Assembly: GCA_905614365.1 (NCBI GenBank)
Contig: CAJQSO010000019.1
Coordinates: 86,259-136,005, forward strand
Length of the DNA stretch: 49,747 nucleotides
Direction: 5' to 3'
Source of the DNA: an uncultured Candidatus Thioglobus sp.
Lineage (GTDB): Bacteria; Pseudomonadota; Gammaproteobacteria; PS1; Pseudothioglobaceae
Of this stretch, positions 33,507 through 41,936 are shown in pieces. The notes beneath the pieces are model-generated. The model did not search any database. It saw only the letters and a program-made list of their open reading frames with translations, and had not been told where the DNA came from. Each line of letters opens with the position of its first letter. The first letter of the stretch is position 1. A program made the position numbers and the translations under genes.

Positions 33507-35081
33507 TTAGTTTACGTTTGCAAATCTAAATAATGGTTCGTTGTTCATCCTAATTGGAACATCGACATTACTTTTTGCTGCTTGGTTAACAACTTGGTGA
33601 TGTAAAGGAAGATATGTTACGTCGTCTTGAGTAATATCCCAAGCTTCAGCAATCATAGCATTTCTTTTATCCAGGTCTGTTTCAACACCCATTGCCGCAA
33701 CTAATTCGTCGACTCTAGCATTACTGAAATTTACTTTATTCCAGCTACCAGAGCTTTCAAACAAGTATGAATATACATAGTGACTATCAAAAGTTGGAAC
33801 ACCCCAACCTAACATGTACATGTCACTAGTCATGCCATTAGCATCACCTTCTTTTACTTCAGAGAAATGCTGACTCTTAGTTTTTGCATCAAGATTTACT
33901 GTAACACCAATTTTTGCAAACATACCAATAGCTGCTACACAAATTGCTTCATCGTTGATATAACGATCATTAGGGCAATCTAATGTGACCTCAAATCCAT
34001 CAGGATATCCAGCTTCAGCTAAAAGTTTTTTTGATGTCTCAGGATCGTAAGCCATTCTTTGGTCACGAGCTGCTGTGTGTCCATTAACACCAGGAGCAGT
34101 AATAATACCTGCAGGCACACTTTGCCCTCTCATTACCTTATCCTGAATAGCATCCATATCTAAAGCATGGTACATTGCTAGACGAACTCTTTTATCTGCA
34201 AAAGGATTTTTTCCTTTAATATTAGATGAATTCAATTCAGCTGAACCTTGATCCATACCAAAGAAAATAGTTCTATTTTGAGGAGTCATTTTCACACTAT
34301 GACCTGAAGAAGAGTTGATTCTTTTAATATCTTGAACAGGTACAACATTAGTGTAATCGATTTCTCCAGAAAGAAGTGCTGCAACTCTTGTTGCATCATT
34401 CTTAATTGGAAGTAATTCAATTTTATCTATGTTGTGTGCGTAATGATTTCCCCACCAGTTGTTATTTTTTTCAAAAACAGTTCTTACGTCCTGCTCTCTG
34501 AAAGTAATTTCAAATGGTCCAGTTCCATTGGCATTAGATGCGCAATACGATGTCTCACCTGCATCCCAATTATATGAAGCTTCACAATTGTTTGCTTTTG
34601 CCCAACCTTCAGACATTACAAATATCTGAGTTAATTCGTTTAACAGAATTGGATTTGGTCCATCAGTTTTTATTTCAACAGTATGATCATTAAGAGCTGT
34701 TGCTGATGTAATACTTTTAATTAAATCAACCATATCAGATGGAGCAGTTCTTGCTCTGTTGATACTAAAAGCAACATCACTTGCTGTTAAAGACGATCCA
34801 TCATGAAACGTAACACCCCTACGAATGTTAAATATCCAAGTATCATCTGCTGTTGCAACCCATGACTCTGCAAGCTGAGGAAGTATTTCCATATTAATAC
34901 CTGGAGTTACCAAGCCCTCATATATTTGACGAGAAACCATATGTGTTGGTCCTTCGTTTTGTGCATGCGGATCAAGTGTTAAAGAATCACCAGGCATCGA
35001 CCATTTTATCGAATTAGCAAAAGCTGATGAAAAAATACCAATGAGCATGAATGACAAAACAATTTTTAAAGTTTTTTTCAT
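33507..35081 (-). CDS. Peptide-type ABC importer substrate-binding protein (SBP family 5)
   Basis: This 524-residue periplasmic binding protein has a signal peptide (about 1-22, ending SSAFA-N). Its family-5 features include MPGDSLTLDPHAQNEGPTHM, IYEGLV, LAESW, WIFNIRRGVTFHDGSSLTA, NGTGPFEITFRE and the C-terminal PLHHQ. The family mostly binds di- and oligopeptides, but members also take opines, nickel chelates, aminolevulinate and other ligands, so the substrate is open. It is the first gene of the operon, with a good promoter and an AAGGAG ribosome-binding site 8 bp before the ATG. Confidence 0.93.
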   Translation of the reverse strand: MKKTLKIVLSFMLIGIFSSAFANSIKWSMPGDSLTLDPHAQNEGPTHMVSRQIYEGLVTPGINMEILPQLAESWVATADDTWIFNIRRGVTFHDGSSLTASDVAFSINRARTAPSDMVDLIKSITSATALNDHTVEIKTDGPNPILLNELTQIFVMSEGWAKANNCEASYNWDAGETSYCASNANGTGPFEITFREQDVRTVFEKNNNWWGNHYAHNIDKIELLPIKNDATRVAALLSGEIDYTNVVPVQDIKRINSSSGHSVKMTPQNRTIFFGMDQGSAELNSSNIKGKNPFADKRVRLAMYHALDMDAIQDKVMRGQSVPAGIITAPGVNGHTAARDQRMAYDPETSKKLLAEAGYPDGFEVTLDCPNDRYINDEAICVAAIGMFAKIGVTVNLDAKTKSQHFSEVKEGDANGMTSDMYMLGWGVPTFDSHYVYSYLFESSGSWNKVNFSNARVDELVAAMGVETDLDKRNAMIAEAWDITQDDVTYLPLHHQVVNQAAKSNVDVPIRMNNEPLFRFANVN

Positions 35082-35167
35082 TTTTTTCTCCTTAATAAAC
35101 GCCTAAGATAAGGCGCAATAAATTTTTAATAAAAAACCAGCTACTATAATTTTCGCTGGTTAAGAAC

Positions 35168-35196
35168 ACTATATAGTATCAAAAATGTCAGGTCAA
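35168..35196 (-). promoter_or_regulatory. Promoter of the importer/M24/DmdA-like operon
   Basis: On the minus strand TTGACC (35196-35191), exactly 17 bp, then TATAGT (35173-35168) form a near-consensus sigma-70 promoter. The predicted leader to the binding-protein ATG at 35081 is about 80 nt. It contains two inverted repeats: AACCAGC/GCTGGTT (35135-35161) and CGCCT/AGGCG just before the ribosome-binding site. Confidence 0.65.
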
Positions 35197-35353
35197 GGTT
35201 AATTTTGGTTAATGGTTGGCAGTAATCTTATAAATTAATTCATCTAAAAGCTAATCAAAAAAAACTATATTTCAAAAAAAACCATAAATAAATTACGTGT
35301 AATAAGGGGTCTTTAAGTCTATTATCTAGTTTGACAAAAAAACTAGAAAAATT

Positions 35354-35932
35354 ATGAAAAAAATTCTGACCTTTATAACACTCCTATTAGTCTCTACGTA
35401 TGCAAGCGCACACAAGCCAGTAATGAATGAAAATTCAAGCTATCCAGCCGACGCACCCTACGAGATTGAAGAGCCTGAAATCTCAAAAGCTATATATTCA
35501 ACTCTCAGTGGAGAGCCTCATTTTTATCGAATTGAGTCTGAAACTGATTTTAACTTTTATGCAGGTATTCTTGCTGCAAAGATTGGAGAGTGCACGCTAG
35601 AAGAAACGTTTTCTTTTGAAGTTCTAGACTCCGATTTCCATCCGTTATATATGGCTGATGGCGAAAACTTTGAGTGGACACCATGGTATGAAGAGTATGG
35701 AAAACAGTGGTATTGGAATGGTCCAGAAGTTGGAAAAAGCTTTCTTTCAGATCGAGTTTTTAAAGCTGGAACCTACTACATAAGAGTATTTAATAACTCT
35801 AATACAGGTCAATATATTATTGCTGTTGGCGATATCGAGAAGTTCTCGTTTACTGATATTGTGGGATTAATTTTTTCTATGGGTAAAATCGAAGATGAAT
35901 TTTGGAATCCTAGTCTATGCCCTAGTGGCTAA
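35354..35932 (+). CDS. Secreted protein of unknown function
   Basis: This 192-residue protein has a clear signal peptide (MKKILTFITLLLVSTYASA, cleavage before HKP). The mature part is acidic and aromatic, with an unusual tryptophan/tyrosine-rich stretch, FEWTPWYEEYGKQWYWNGP, and two cysteines far apart (C80, C189). Segments such as HFYRIESETDFNFYAGI and KAGTYYIRVFNNSNTGQYII resemble the beta-sandwich of pre-peptidase C-terminal (PPC-like) domains; that is a weak structural inference. I do not recognise a named family. It is a lone plus-strand gene, divergent from the importer operon and overlapping the convergent ftsK end by 4 bp. Confidence 0.75.
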   Translation: MKKILTFITLLLVSTYASAHKPVMNENSSYPADAPYEIEEPEISKAIYSTLSGEPHFYRIESETDFNFYAGILAAKIGECTLEETFSFEVLDSDFHPLYMADGENFEWTPWYEEYGKQWYWNGPEVGKSFLSDRVFKAGTYYIRVFNNSNTGQYIIAVGDIEKFSFTDIVGLIFSMGKIEDEFWNPSLCPSG

Positions 35933-38262
35933 GTTTCATCTGGATCAATAGGCTCTGGTGCTAAAACATCTCTATTGCCTGCACTATTCATAGAGCTAAC
36001 GATTCCGCTGGCCTCCATATCTTCGATAATTCTGGCAGCGCGGTTATAGCCAATTCGCATTCTTCTTTGCAGACTGGAGATTGATGCTCTTCTTGTTGAG
36101 GTGACAATTTGCACTGCTTCATCAAAAAGTGGATCTAATTCACCAGAGGATTGTCCAGAGTCTTTGTTGGTGACAACCTCAGTTTGTGCTTTAAGAACTC
36201 CCTCTAAGTAGTTAGGGCTTGAGTTTTTCTTAAGATGCTTAACGACTCGCAGAATTTCGCTGTCCTCAACAAATGCTCCATGAACCCTAGTAAGGTGAGT
36301 CATGCCTGGCGCCATATAAAGCATATCACCCATTCCAAGAAGCTGTTCAGCTCCTGACTGATCCAAGATAGTTCTTGAGTCAGTTTTTGATGAAACTTTA
36401 AAAGACATTCTTGTTGGTATATTGGATTTAATTAGGCCGGTGATAACGTCAACACTAGGGCGCTGCGTTGCAACAATAAGATGTATTCCAGCTGCTCGAG
36501 CTTTTTGAGCAATTCGAACAATAAGACCCTCAACTCGCTTAGACTTAGCACGATCTTCCTGTGCAAGAGCGCCAAGCATATCCGCATATTCGTCTATCAC
36601 TATAACGATAAGTGGAAGCGCTTCTAGTTCTGGATGTTGCTCACCTTCTTTTGCGTTATCTGGATTAAATGAAGGGTCTAATAAAGGTTTTCCAGACTCT
36701 TTAGCTCGGTGCTGCTTTTCATTAAATGATTCGATATTTCTAACACTAAACTTAGCTAAAAGGCTGTAGCGCCTCTCCATCTCATTGACACACCACCAAA
36801 GTGCACTTGCAGCCTCATTCATATTAGTAACAACTGGAGTAAGGAGGTGTGGAATATCTGCATAGGATGCAAGCTCAACAATTTTTGGATCAATCATTAT
36901 GAATCTAACTTGCTCTGGTGAAGCTTTATATAAGATGCTGAGAATAATTGCATTAAGACCAACGGATTTACCCATTCCCGTAGCGCCCGCAACTAAAAGA
37001 TGCGGCATTTTTGCAAGATCCACAACAATTGGTAATCCATTGATGTCTTTACCAAGACCCATAGAAAGAGTCGACTTAGCTTTTGTGAATACTTCGCTTG
37101 AGAGGATTTCTTTAAGTCCAATCATCTCCCTGTTATTATTTGGAATTTCAAGACCAATAACTGGCTTTCCTGGAATCACATCAACTATGCGAACACTTTC
37201 AACAAGCAATGCCCTAGCTAGGTCTTTGTTAAGGTTCATGATCTGGCTAACTTTAATTCCTGGAGCAAGCGAAATCTCAAATTGAGTCACTACTGGCCCT
37301 GGAGTTACGGCAGTTATTGTTACGTCAAAGCCAAAATCTTTTAATTTAATTTCAACTTGTTGGCCCATTTCAACAAGGAACTCATCTGTGTATCCTAAGC
37401 CAGAATTACTCACGTCATCTAAAAGCGAAAGACTTGGAAGTCCACCTGACATTCCTGATTTGTATAGATTACTTCCCTGTTCTTTTTTAGGCTTCTCAGT
37501 TTTTTCAGCTTTCTCAGTTTTCGCAGTTTTTTCCACTTTTTTAGGCTTATCAGTTTTTTCCACTTTTTGAGTTTTCTCAGTAGCAGAATTAGAGCTGATA
37601 ATTTCAGGCCTAGTTTTTAAACTACTTGAATTTACAGCAGTGCTTTTTTCCCGATTAAAGACTTTTCTAAAAAGGGACGTGCTTATGTTTCTCCATGACG
37701 CGCTAGAGGCGATACTAAAACTAACAAAAATAATGCCGAAATATATTATTGTAGATGAGCTTCCAAAAATTTCATAAAAGACCAAATCATGCATTGACAT
37801 TCCAATCCATCCTCCTGCTAAAAATGTAGCTTTAAGGCCTTCAATAACTTTTATCTCTGGTGCGAATTGATGTGCAAGTGCCGCTGTAAAGAAAAGCATG
37901 ATGAGAAAAGCAATCAAACGAAGTAAGAAGGTAATCTGACTGCTGCGCTCTTTATTTGCATCTCTATGAAAGTTATATCCAAGCCATATTAGAGCTATAG
38001 GAATTATGTAAGAGACATAACCAAGAACTCCAATACTTATATCACTCAGATAAGCGCCAAACATTCCTGCGCTATTTATAACTGGCTTAATTAGTTGCGC
38101 TCCACCAGTCCATGGGTCTTCCTCTGGTACATATGTCACAAGTGCAATGAGGAAAACGACACCGAGTGTCAAGAGTAATATAAAAATCGACTCACTCGCA
38201 ATCTTTGAGCGCGGATTATTTATGGGGGTATTAAGAGTTGTGCGTTTATTATTTTTTTTCAA
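35929..38262 (-). CDS. ftsK: FtsK DNA translocase
   Basis: This 777-residue protein coordinates chromosome dimer resolution with septation. Four or so N-terminal membrane helices lie in residues 25-190, then a short Lys/Glu/Thr-rich linker (about 228-264), the motor domain with Walker A GATGMGKSVG (426-435) and Walker B LIVIVIDEYADML, and a C-terminal gamma winged-helix domain (SISSLQRRMRIGYNRAARII) that reads polar DNA motifs and activates XerCD. The linker is much shorter than E. coli's several-hundred-residue one and consists of imperfect EKT(x)K/KPKK repeats. It is divergent from trxB, with 47 bp between starts, as in related genomes. Confidence 0.97.
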   Translation of the reverse strand: MKKNNKRTTLNTPINNPRSKIASESIFILLLTLGVVFLIALVTYVPEEDPWTGGAQLIKPVINSAGMFGAYLSDISIGVLGYVSYIIPIALIWLGYNFHRDANKERSSQITFLLRLIAFLIMLFFTAALAHQFAPEIKVIEGLKATFLAGGWIGMSMHDLVFYEIFGSSSTIIYFGIIFVSFSIASSASWRNISTSLFRKVFNREKSTAVNSSSLKTRPEIISSNSATEKTQKVEKTDKPKKVEKTAKTEKAEKTEKPKKEQGSNLYKSGMSGGLPSLSLLDDVSNSGLGYTDEFLVEMGQQVEIKLKDFGFDVTITAVTPGPVVTQFEISLAPGIKVSQIMNLNKDLARALLVESVRIVDVIPGKPVIGLEIPNNNREMIGLKEILSSEVFTKAKSTLSMGLGKDINGLPIVVDLAKMPHLLVAGATGMGKSVGLNAIILSILYKASPEQVRFIMIDPKIVELASYADIPHLLTPVVTNMNEAASALWWCVNEMERRYSLLAKFSVRNIESFNEKQHRAKESGKPLLDPSFNPDNAKEGEQHPELEALPLIVIVIDEYADMLGALAQEDRAKSKRVEGLIVRIAQKARAAGIHLIVATQRPSVDVITGLIKSNIPTRMSFKVSSKTDSRTILDQSGAEQLLGMGDMLYMAPGMTHLTRVHGAFVEDSEILRVVKHLKKNSSPNYLEGVLKAQTEVVTNKDSGQSSGELDPLFDEAVQIVTSTRRASISSLQRRMRIGYNRAARIIEDMEASGIVSSMNSAGNRDVLAPEPIDPDET

Positions 38263-38267
38263 GATAG

Positions 38268-39263
<996 letters not shown>

Positions 39264-39310
39264 CAGGCTTTAAGAGCCTAAATTCAAACTCACTTTTGAT
39301 TTCCATTGTG

Positions 39311-39316
39311 TATAAT
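39311..39316 (+). promoter_or_regulatory. -10 element of the tRNA-Phe gene
   Basis: A perfect TATAAT is followed by TACGCGAT, a G/C-containing discriminator like those of stringently controlled stable-RNA promoters. The -35 region is weak. The tRNA begins 10 bp further on. Confidence 0.5.
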
Positions 39317-39326
39317 TACGCGATTT

Positions 39327-39402
39327 GGCCATATAGCTCAGTTGGTAGAGCAAGGGACTGAAAATCCCTGTGTCCCTAGTTCAATTCTAGGTGTGGCCAC
39401 CA
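39327..39402 (+). tRNA. tRNA-Phe (anticodon GAA)
   Basis: This is a 76-nt cloverleaf. The acceptor GGCCATA pairs with TGTGGCC (one G-U), D stem GCTC/GAGC, anticodon stem AGGGA/TCCCT around CTGAAAA (anticodon GAA), T stem CCTAG/CTAGG around TTCAATT, discriminator A, encoded CCA. All stems pair fully. Confidence 0.97.
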
Positions 39403-39408
39403 TTTTTT

Positions 39409-39444
39409 AAAGCCGAATTAGACTTTTGTTTAATTCGGCTTTTT
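39409..39444 (+). terminator. Terminator after tRNA-Phe
   Basis: A perfect 12-bp inverted repeat, AAAGCCGAATTA with TAATTCGGCTTT, closes a 10-nt loop and ends in a short T run to 39444. It lies 6 bp after the tRNA and 8 bp before the converging membrane protein gene. Confidence 0.85.
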
Positions 39445-39452
39445 ATTACTTA

Positions 39453-39821
39453 TTAGCCAGTAGCGCGAGTTTTCCAAAAGAATAAAGCGGCTAAAAGTAG
39501 GGCTGGAATCATTCCCATTGGGTCAAAATTTGCAGCTCCTGTTGAGATATGAAAAACTTGAACTGCAGCTAGTGCAAGATTAACATAGACACCAAAAATC
39601 ATACCAACTTTATTAATGTTATCTCCTACCCAAGATGGCGCCATCCAAGCGAATAATCCTAAGGCAAGTAATGGAATCGCTAGTACTTGTCCAAAAGACA
39701 CCATGTTTGCAGTTAAAGTCCATCCTGGACCTTGAGCAGCCATTTGAGGTGCTACCCAAAACATTACCGCATAGAGCCATATAAATATTGCTTGTGCTTT
39801 AAATAAATTTCCTAAAGTCAT
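39453..39821 (-). CDS. Small polytopic membrane protein of unknown function
   Basis: This 122-residue, Ala/Gly/Met-rich protein has four hydrophobic helices (about 8-25, 40-60, 70-92 and 100-118). The helices are joined by short loops such as APQMAAQGPGWTL and APSWVGDNINKVG. There are no cysteines or obvious catalytic residues. I do not assign it to a characterised family. It is a single minus-strand gene between tRNA-Phe and the ygfB operon, and its upstream region contains the 45-bp tandem repeat described below, so that structure may control it. Confidence 0.7.
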   Translation of the reverse strand: MTLGNLFKAQAIFIWLYAVMFWVAPQMAAQGPGWTLTANMVSFGQVLAIPLLALGLFAWMAPSWVGDNINKVGMIFGVYVNLALAAVQVFHISTGAANFDPMGMIPALLLAALFFWKTRATG

Positions 39822-39855
39822 TTTATTACCCCTTATATTATTTAAAAAGTACCTT

Positions 39856-39945
39856 TGAGCTCTTATTTCTAATAGAGCTAGAAATAATTATAGTCCTTAA
39901 TGAGCTCTTATTTCTAATAGAGCTAGAAATATTTATAGGCCTTAA
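39856..39945. repeat. Two tandem copies of a 45-bp structured repeat
   Basis: Copies at 39856-39900 and 39901-39945 differ at two positions only. Each begins TGAGCTCTTATTTCTAATAG and contains two overlapping inverted repeats, AGCTCT/AGAGCT and ATTTCTA/TAGAAAT, which cannot both form at once. They lie between ygfB and the small membrane protein gene. No third copy is seen in the window. Confidence 0.9.
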
Positions 39946-39982
39946 TAGGAATAATTCTTATTAAACTGATTGATTAGTTTAA
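39945..39982. repeat. Two palindromes flanking the tandem repeat
   Basis: A near-perfect 19-bp palindrome (AATAGGAATAATTCTTATT) at about 39945-39963 overlaps the end of the second repeat copy by a base. It is followed by TTAAACT/AGTTTAA around an 8-nt loop at 39961-39982. Read on the minus strand they lie 26 bp after the ygfB stop and may end that operon, though neither has a strong T run. Confidence 0.6.
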
Positions 39983-40007
39983 CGAAGTAGTGAGCAATTT
40001 CTGCTTT

Positions 40008-40565
40008 TTAGTGGAGCTGAGTAGGGCTAATAAAGTCCTGTTTAGAGGGCTGAAGGGTCTCTTGAATAAATAGCACACCTATACGAACAAACTCAACGAT
40101 TTCATAAAAGTCTTGAGTGTTTTCTTCGTTATCCAGAAGATCAGCATCCATCTTAGAAATCTCACTAATGTCTTTGATCATTTCTAATACTTCTTCATCT
40201 GATGCTTCTACCGAGCTTAATCCAAGGCCAACTAATAGTCCTTGACACCACTCAATAAGAGTGTTTGCTTGTTCTCTTAATGGTGATTCATCATCTGCAA
40301 TAACAGGCCAAAAATTTAAAGTAGGATCAGAGAGCTGTTCACTCGTATTATTAAATATTTCTGCAAGTACGTGATGAGCTTCCTTTTCAATTAGATTATT
40401 TAAATCAATAGTGACCAGTATTTCATTTAGCCAATCGTCTAATTGGATGTCTTGTTTGACGCAGTAAAATCCGCATAATAACCCATGGGCTGAAGAAATT
40501 GTGTCATCGGTATTAAGCTTTTGAAGGGCGTCTTTTGCTAGATCATAATTGATAGGTTGACTCAT
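40008..40565 (-). CDS. UPF0149 family protein, YgfB-like
   Basis: This 185-residue acidic, all-helical protein matches the YgfB/YecA (UPF0149) family: AHGLLCGFYCVKQD (about 26-39), FWPVIADDESPLREQANTL and WCQGLLVGLGLSS. It lacks the C-terminal SEC-C zinc motif of the longer YecA-type members. In Pseudomonas, YgfB modulates gene expression, but a general function is not agreed. It follows pyrB by 2 bp. Confidence 0.85.
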   Translation of the reverse strand: MSQPINYDLAKDALQKLNTDDTISSAHGLLCGFYCVKQDIQLDDWLNEILVTIDLNNLIEKEAHHVLAEIFNNTSEQLSDPTLNFWPVIADDESPLREQANTLIEWCQGLLVGLGLSSVEASDEEVLEMIKDISEISKMDADLLDNEENTQDFYEIVEFVRIGVLFIQETLQPSKQDFISPTQLH

Positions 40566-40567
40566 TT

Positions 40568-41527
40568 TTAAAACGCTCCAGCCAAAATTTCCATAACAGC
40601 CATTCGCACTGCGATGCCATTAGTTACCTGTTGAAGGATAACCGATTGAGGACCATCTGCAACTGATGACTGAAGCTCAATTCCTCTATTAACTGGCCCT
40701 GGATGCATAACAATTGCATCGGGCTTTGCAAATTTTAAGGTCTCATTTGTAATTCCAAAGCTATCAAAGTAAGTCTGCTCATCTGGGATATCCGCACCAA
40801 TCATTCTTTCTTTTTGAAGTCTTAAAGAGATAATGACGTCAGCCCCTTCGATGCCTTTTTTAAGATTATCAAAGCGCTCTAAGCCAGGCGTTTCTTCTTT
40901 GTAATGAAGAGTTTCAGGAGCAATCAAGCGAATATCCGTTGTACCTAAAGTCTGCATCGCTTGGATTCCAGATCGCGCAACTCGAGAATGCCTTATGTCC
41001 CCAACAATTGCAACAGATAAGTTATCAAAGGTTTTTTTATGCTGCCTTATGGTTAACATATCCAGAAGAGCTTGAGTAGGGTGAGCATTAATGCCGTCCC
41101 CTGCATTGATAATAGATACCCCTTTCATATTTTCTGCAACATGATGCGGGAGTCCGTTTTGTTTGTGACGAATCACAAACATATCAATTTGCATGGCCTT
41201 GAGGGTATGCATAGTATCCATCAAGGTTTCATTTTTTTTAGTTGCTGAATTTGCAAGGTCAACATTAATTGTTTTAGCGCTTGTTCGTTTCCCGGCTATT
41301 TCAAAAGTATTTCGTGTTCTAGTTGAGGGCTCAAAGAAGAGGTTGGCGACAGACATATCTCTTAAGATTTTAGATTTCTGGAGGTTGCCTTTTTTATCGA
41401 CACGATCATCTGCTACGTCTAATATTTTTTCGAGTTGTTTTTTTGGAAGGCCTTTTAAACCAAGAAGATGGGCTAATCGACCGTTTGAGTCTAGTTGAGA
41501 TTCGTTGCTAATCGTGTGTGGTTTCAT
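40568..41527 (-). CDS. pyrB: Aspartate carbamoyltransferase catalytic subunit
   Basis: This 319-residue enzyme condenses carbamoyl phosphate with aspartate, the committed step of pyrimidine synthesis. Carbamoyl phosphate is bound by FFEPSTRTRNTFE (about 67-79) and HPTQALLDML. The aspartate side has MHPGPVNRGIEL. No pyrI regulatory subunit or pyrC-like partner follows; this class is commonly accompanied by an inactive dihydroorotase homolog, which is not seen here. The start overlaps ruvX by 20 bp. Confidence 0.96.
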   Translation of the reverse strand: MKPHTISNESQLDSNGRLAHLLGLKGLPKKQLEKILDVADDRVDKKGNLQKSKILRDMSVANLFFEPSTRTRNTFEIAGKRTSAKTINVDLANSATKKNETLMDTMHTLKAMQIDMFVIRHKQNGLPHHVAENMKGVSIINAGDGINAHPTQALLDMLTIRQHKKTFDNLSVAIVGDIRHSRVARSGIQAMQTLGTTDIRLIAPETLHYKEETPGLERFDNLKKGIEGADVIISLRLQKERMIGADIPDEQTYFDSFGITNETLKFAKPDAIVMHPGPVNRGIELQSSVADGPQSVILQQVTNGIAVRMAVMEILAGAF

Positions 41528-41936
41528 TGAGCCAAGTCTGCAAAATTAGTTCAGCTGATCGCTTATCTACATCACCTCTGTCAGCGTTCTTGTGGGCGTA
41601 GTGCCATTTTAGTTGTTTTTTTGCTTCTGAAGAGGATAAATACTCGTCTATAAAAAAGACCTCAATATTAAATCGTTTTGTTAGTTTTTTACCAAATGAT
41701 TTTGCTATAAAGGTCATCTCTTGTTCTTTATTTTCTTTATCAAGAGGGAGTCCAACAATGAATGCATCAGCCTTATGCTGATTAATGATTAGCTCAAGAT
41801 GCTCCCAATTTGTAGAGCCATCTTTGTGATGAATTACTGTATCAATTCCGCTTGCATGTGAGATCAGGCTGTTCGCAATAGCAATACCTGTGCGCTTAGT
41901 TCCTACATCAAAACCAAGGTAGGTTTTGACCTTCAT
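41508..41936 (-). CDS. ruvX: RuvX/YqgF family RNase H-fold nuclease
   Basis: This 142-residue protein begins with the RNase H-like LGFDVGTKRTGIAIAN. FIVGLPLD is in the middle, and FFIDEYLSS and the C-terminal DKRSAELILQTWL carry the remaining acidic residues. Family members process 16S rRNA precursors (as YqgF) and resemble Holliday-junction resolvases. It overlaps mltB by 4 bp and pyrB by 20 bp, so translation is coupled across all three. The yqgE gene usually found upstream is replaced by mltB. Confidence 0.93.
   Translation of the reverse strand: MKVKTYLGFDVGTKRTGIAIANSLISHASGIDTVIHHKDGSTNWEHLELIINQHKADAFIVGLPLDKENKEQEMTFIAKSFGKKLTKRFNIEVFFIDEYLSSSEAKKQLKWHYAHKNADRGDVDKRSAELILQTWLNETTHD

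Noticed and set aside
35326-35346. A perfect TTGACA inside CTAGTTT/AAACTAG, read as a -35 for the secreted protein gene.
   Set aside because: It lies about 20 bp before the ATG, so a matching -10 and start site would fall inside the gene.
39265-39279. AGGCT/AGCCT hairpin after trxB as a terminator.
   Set aside because: Only five base pairs and no T run follow.
39856-39945. The repeat contains AGAGCTAGAAATA, a string also found in the engineered Cas9 guide scaffold.
   Set aside because: That scaffold joins its two RNAs with an artificial loop, so a natural match means nothing. There are no cas genes, spacers or further repeat copies, and the AT-rich palindrome explains the string.
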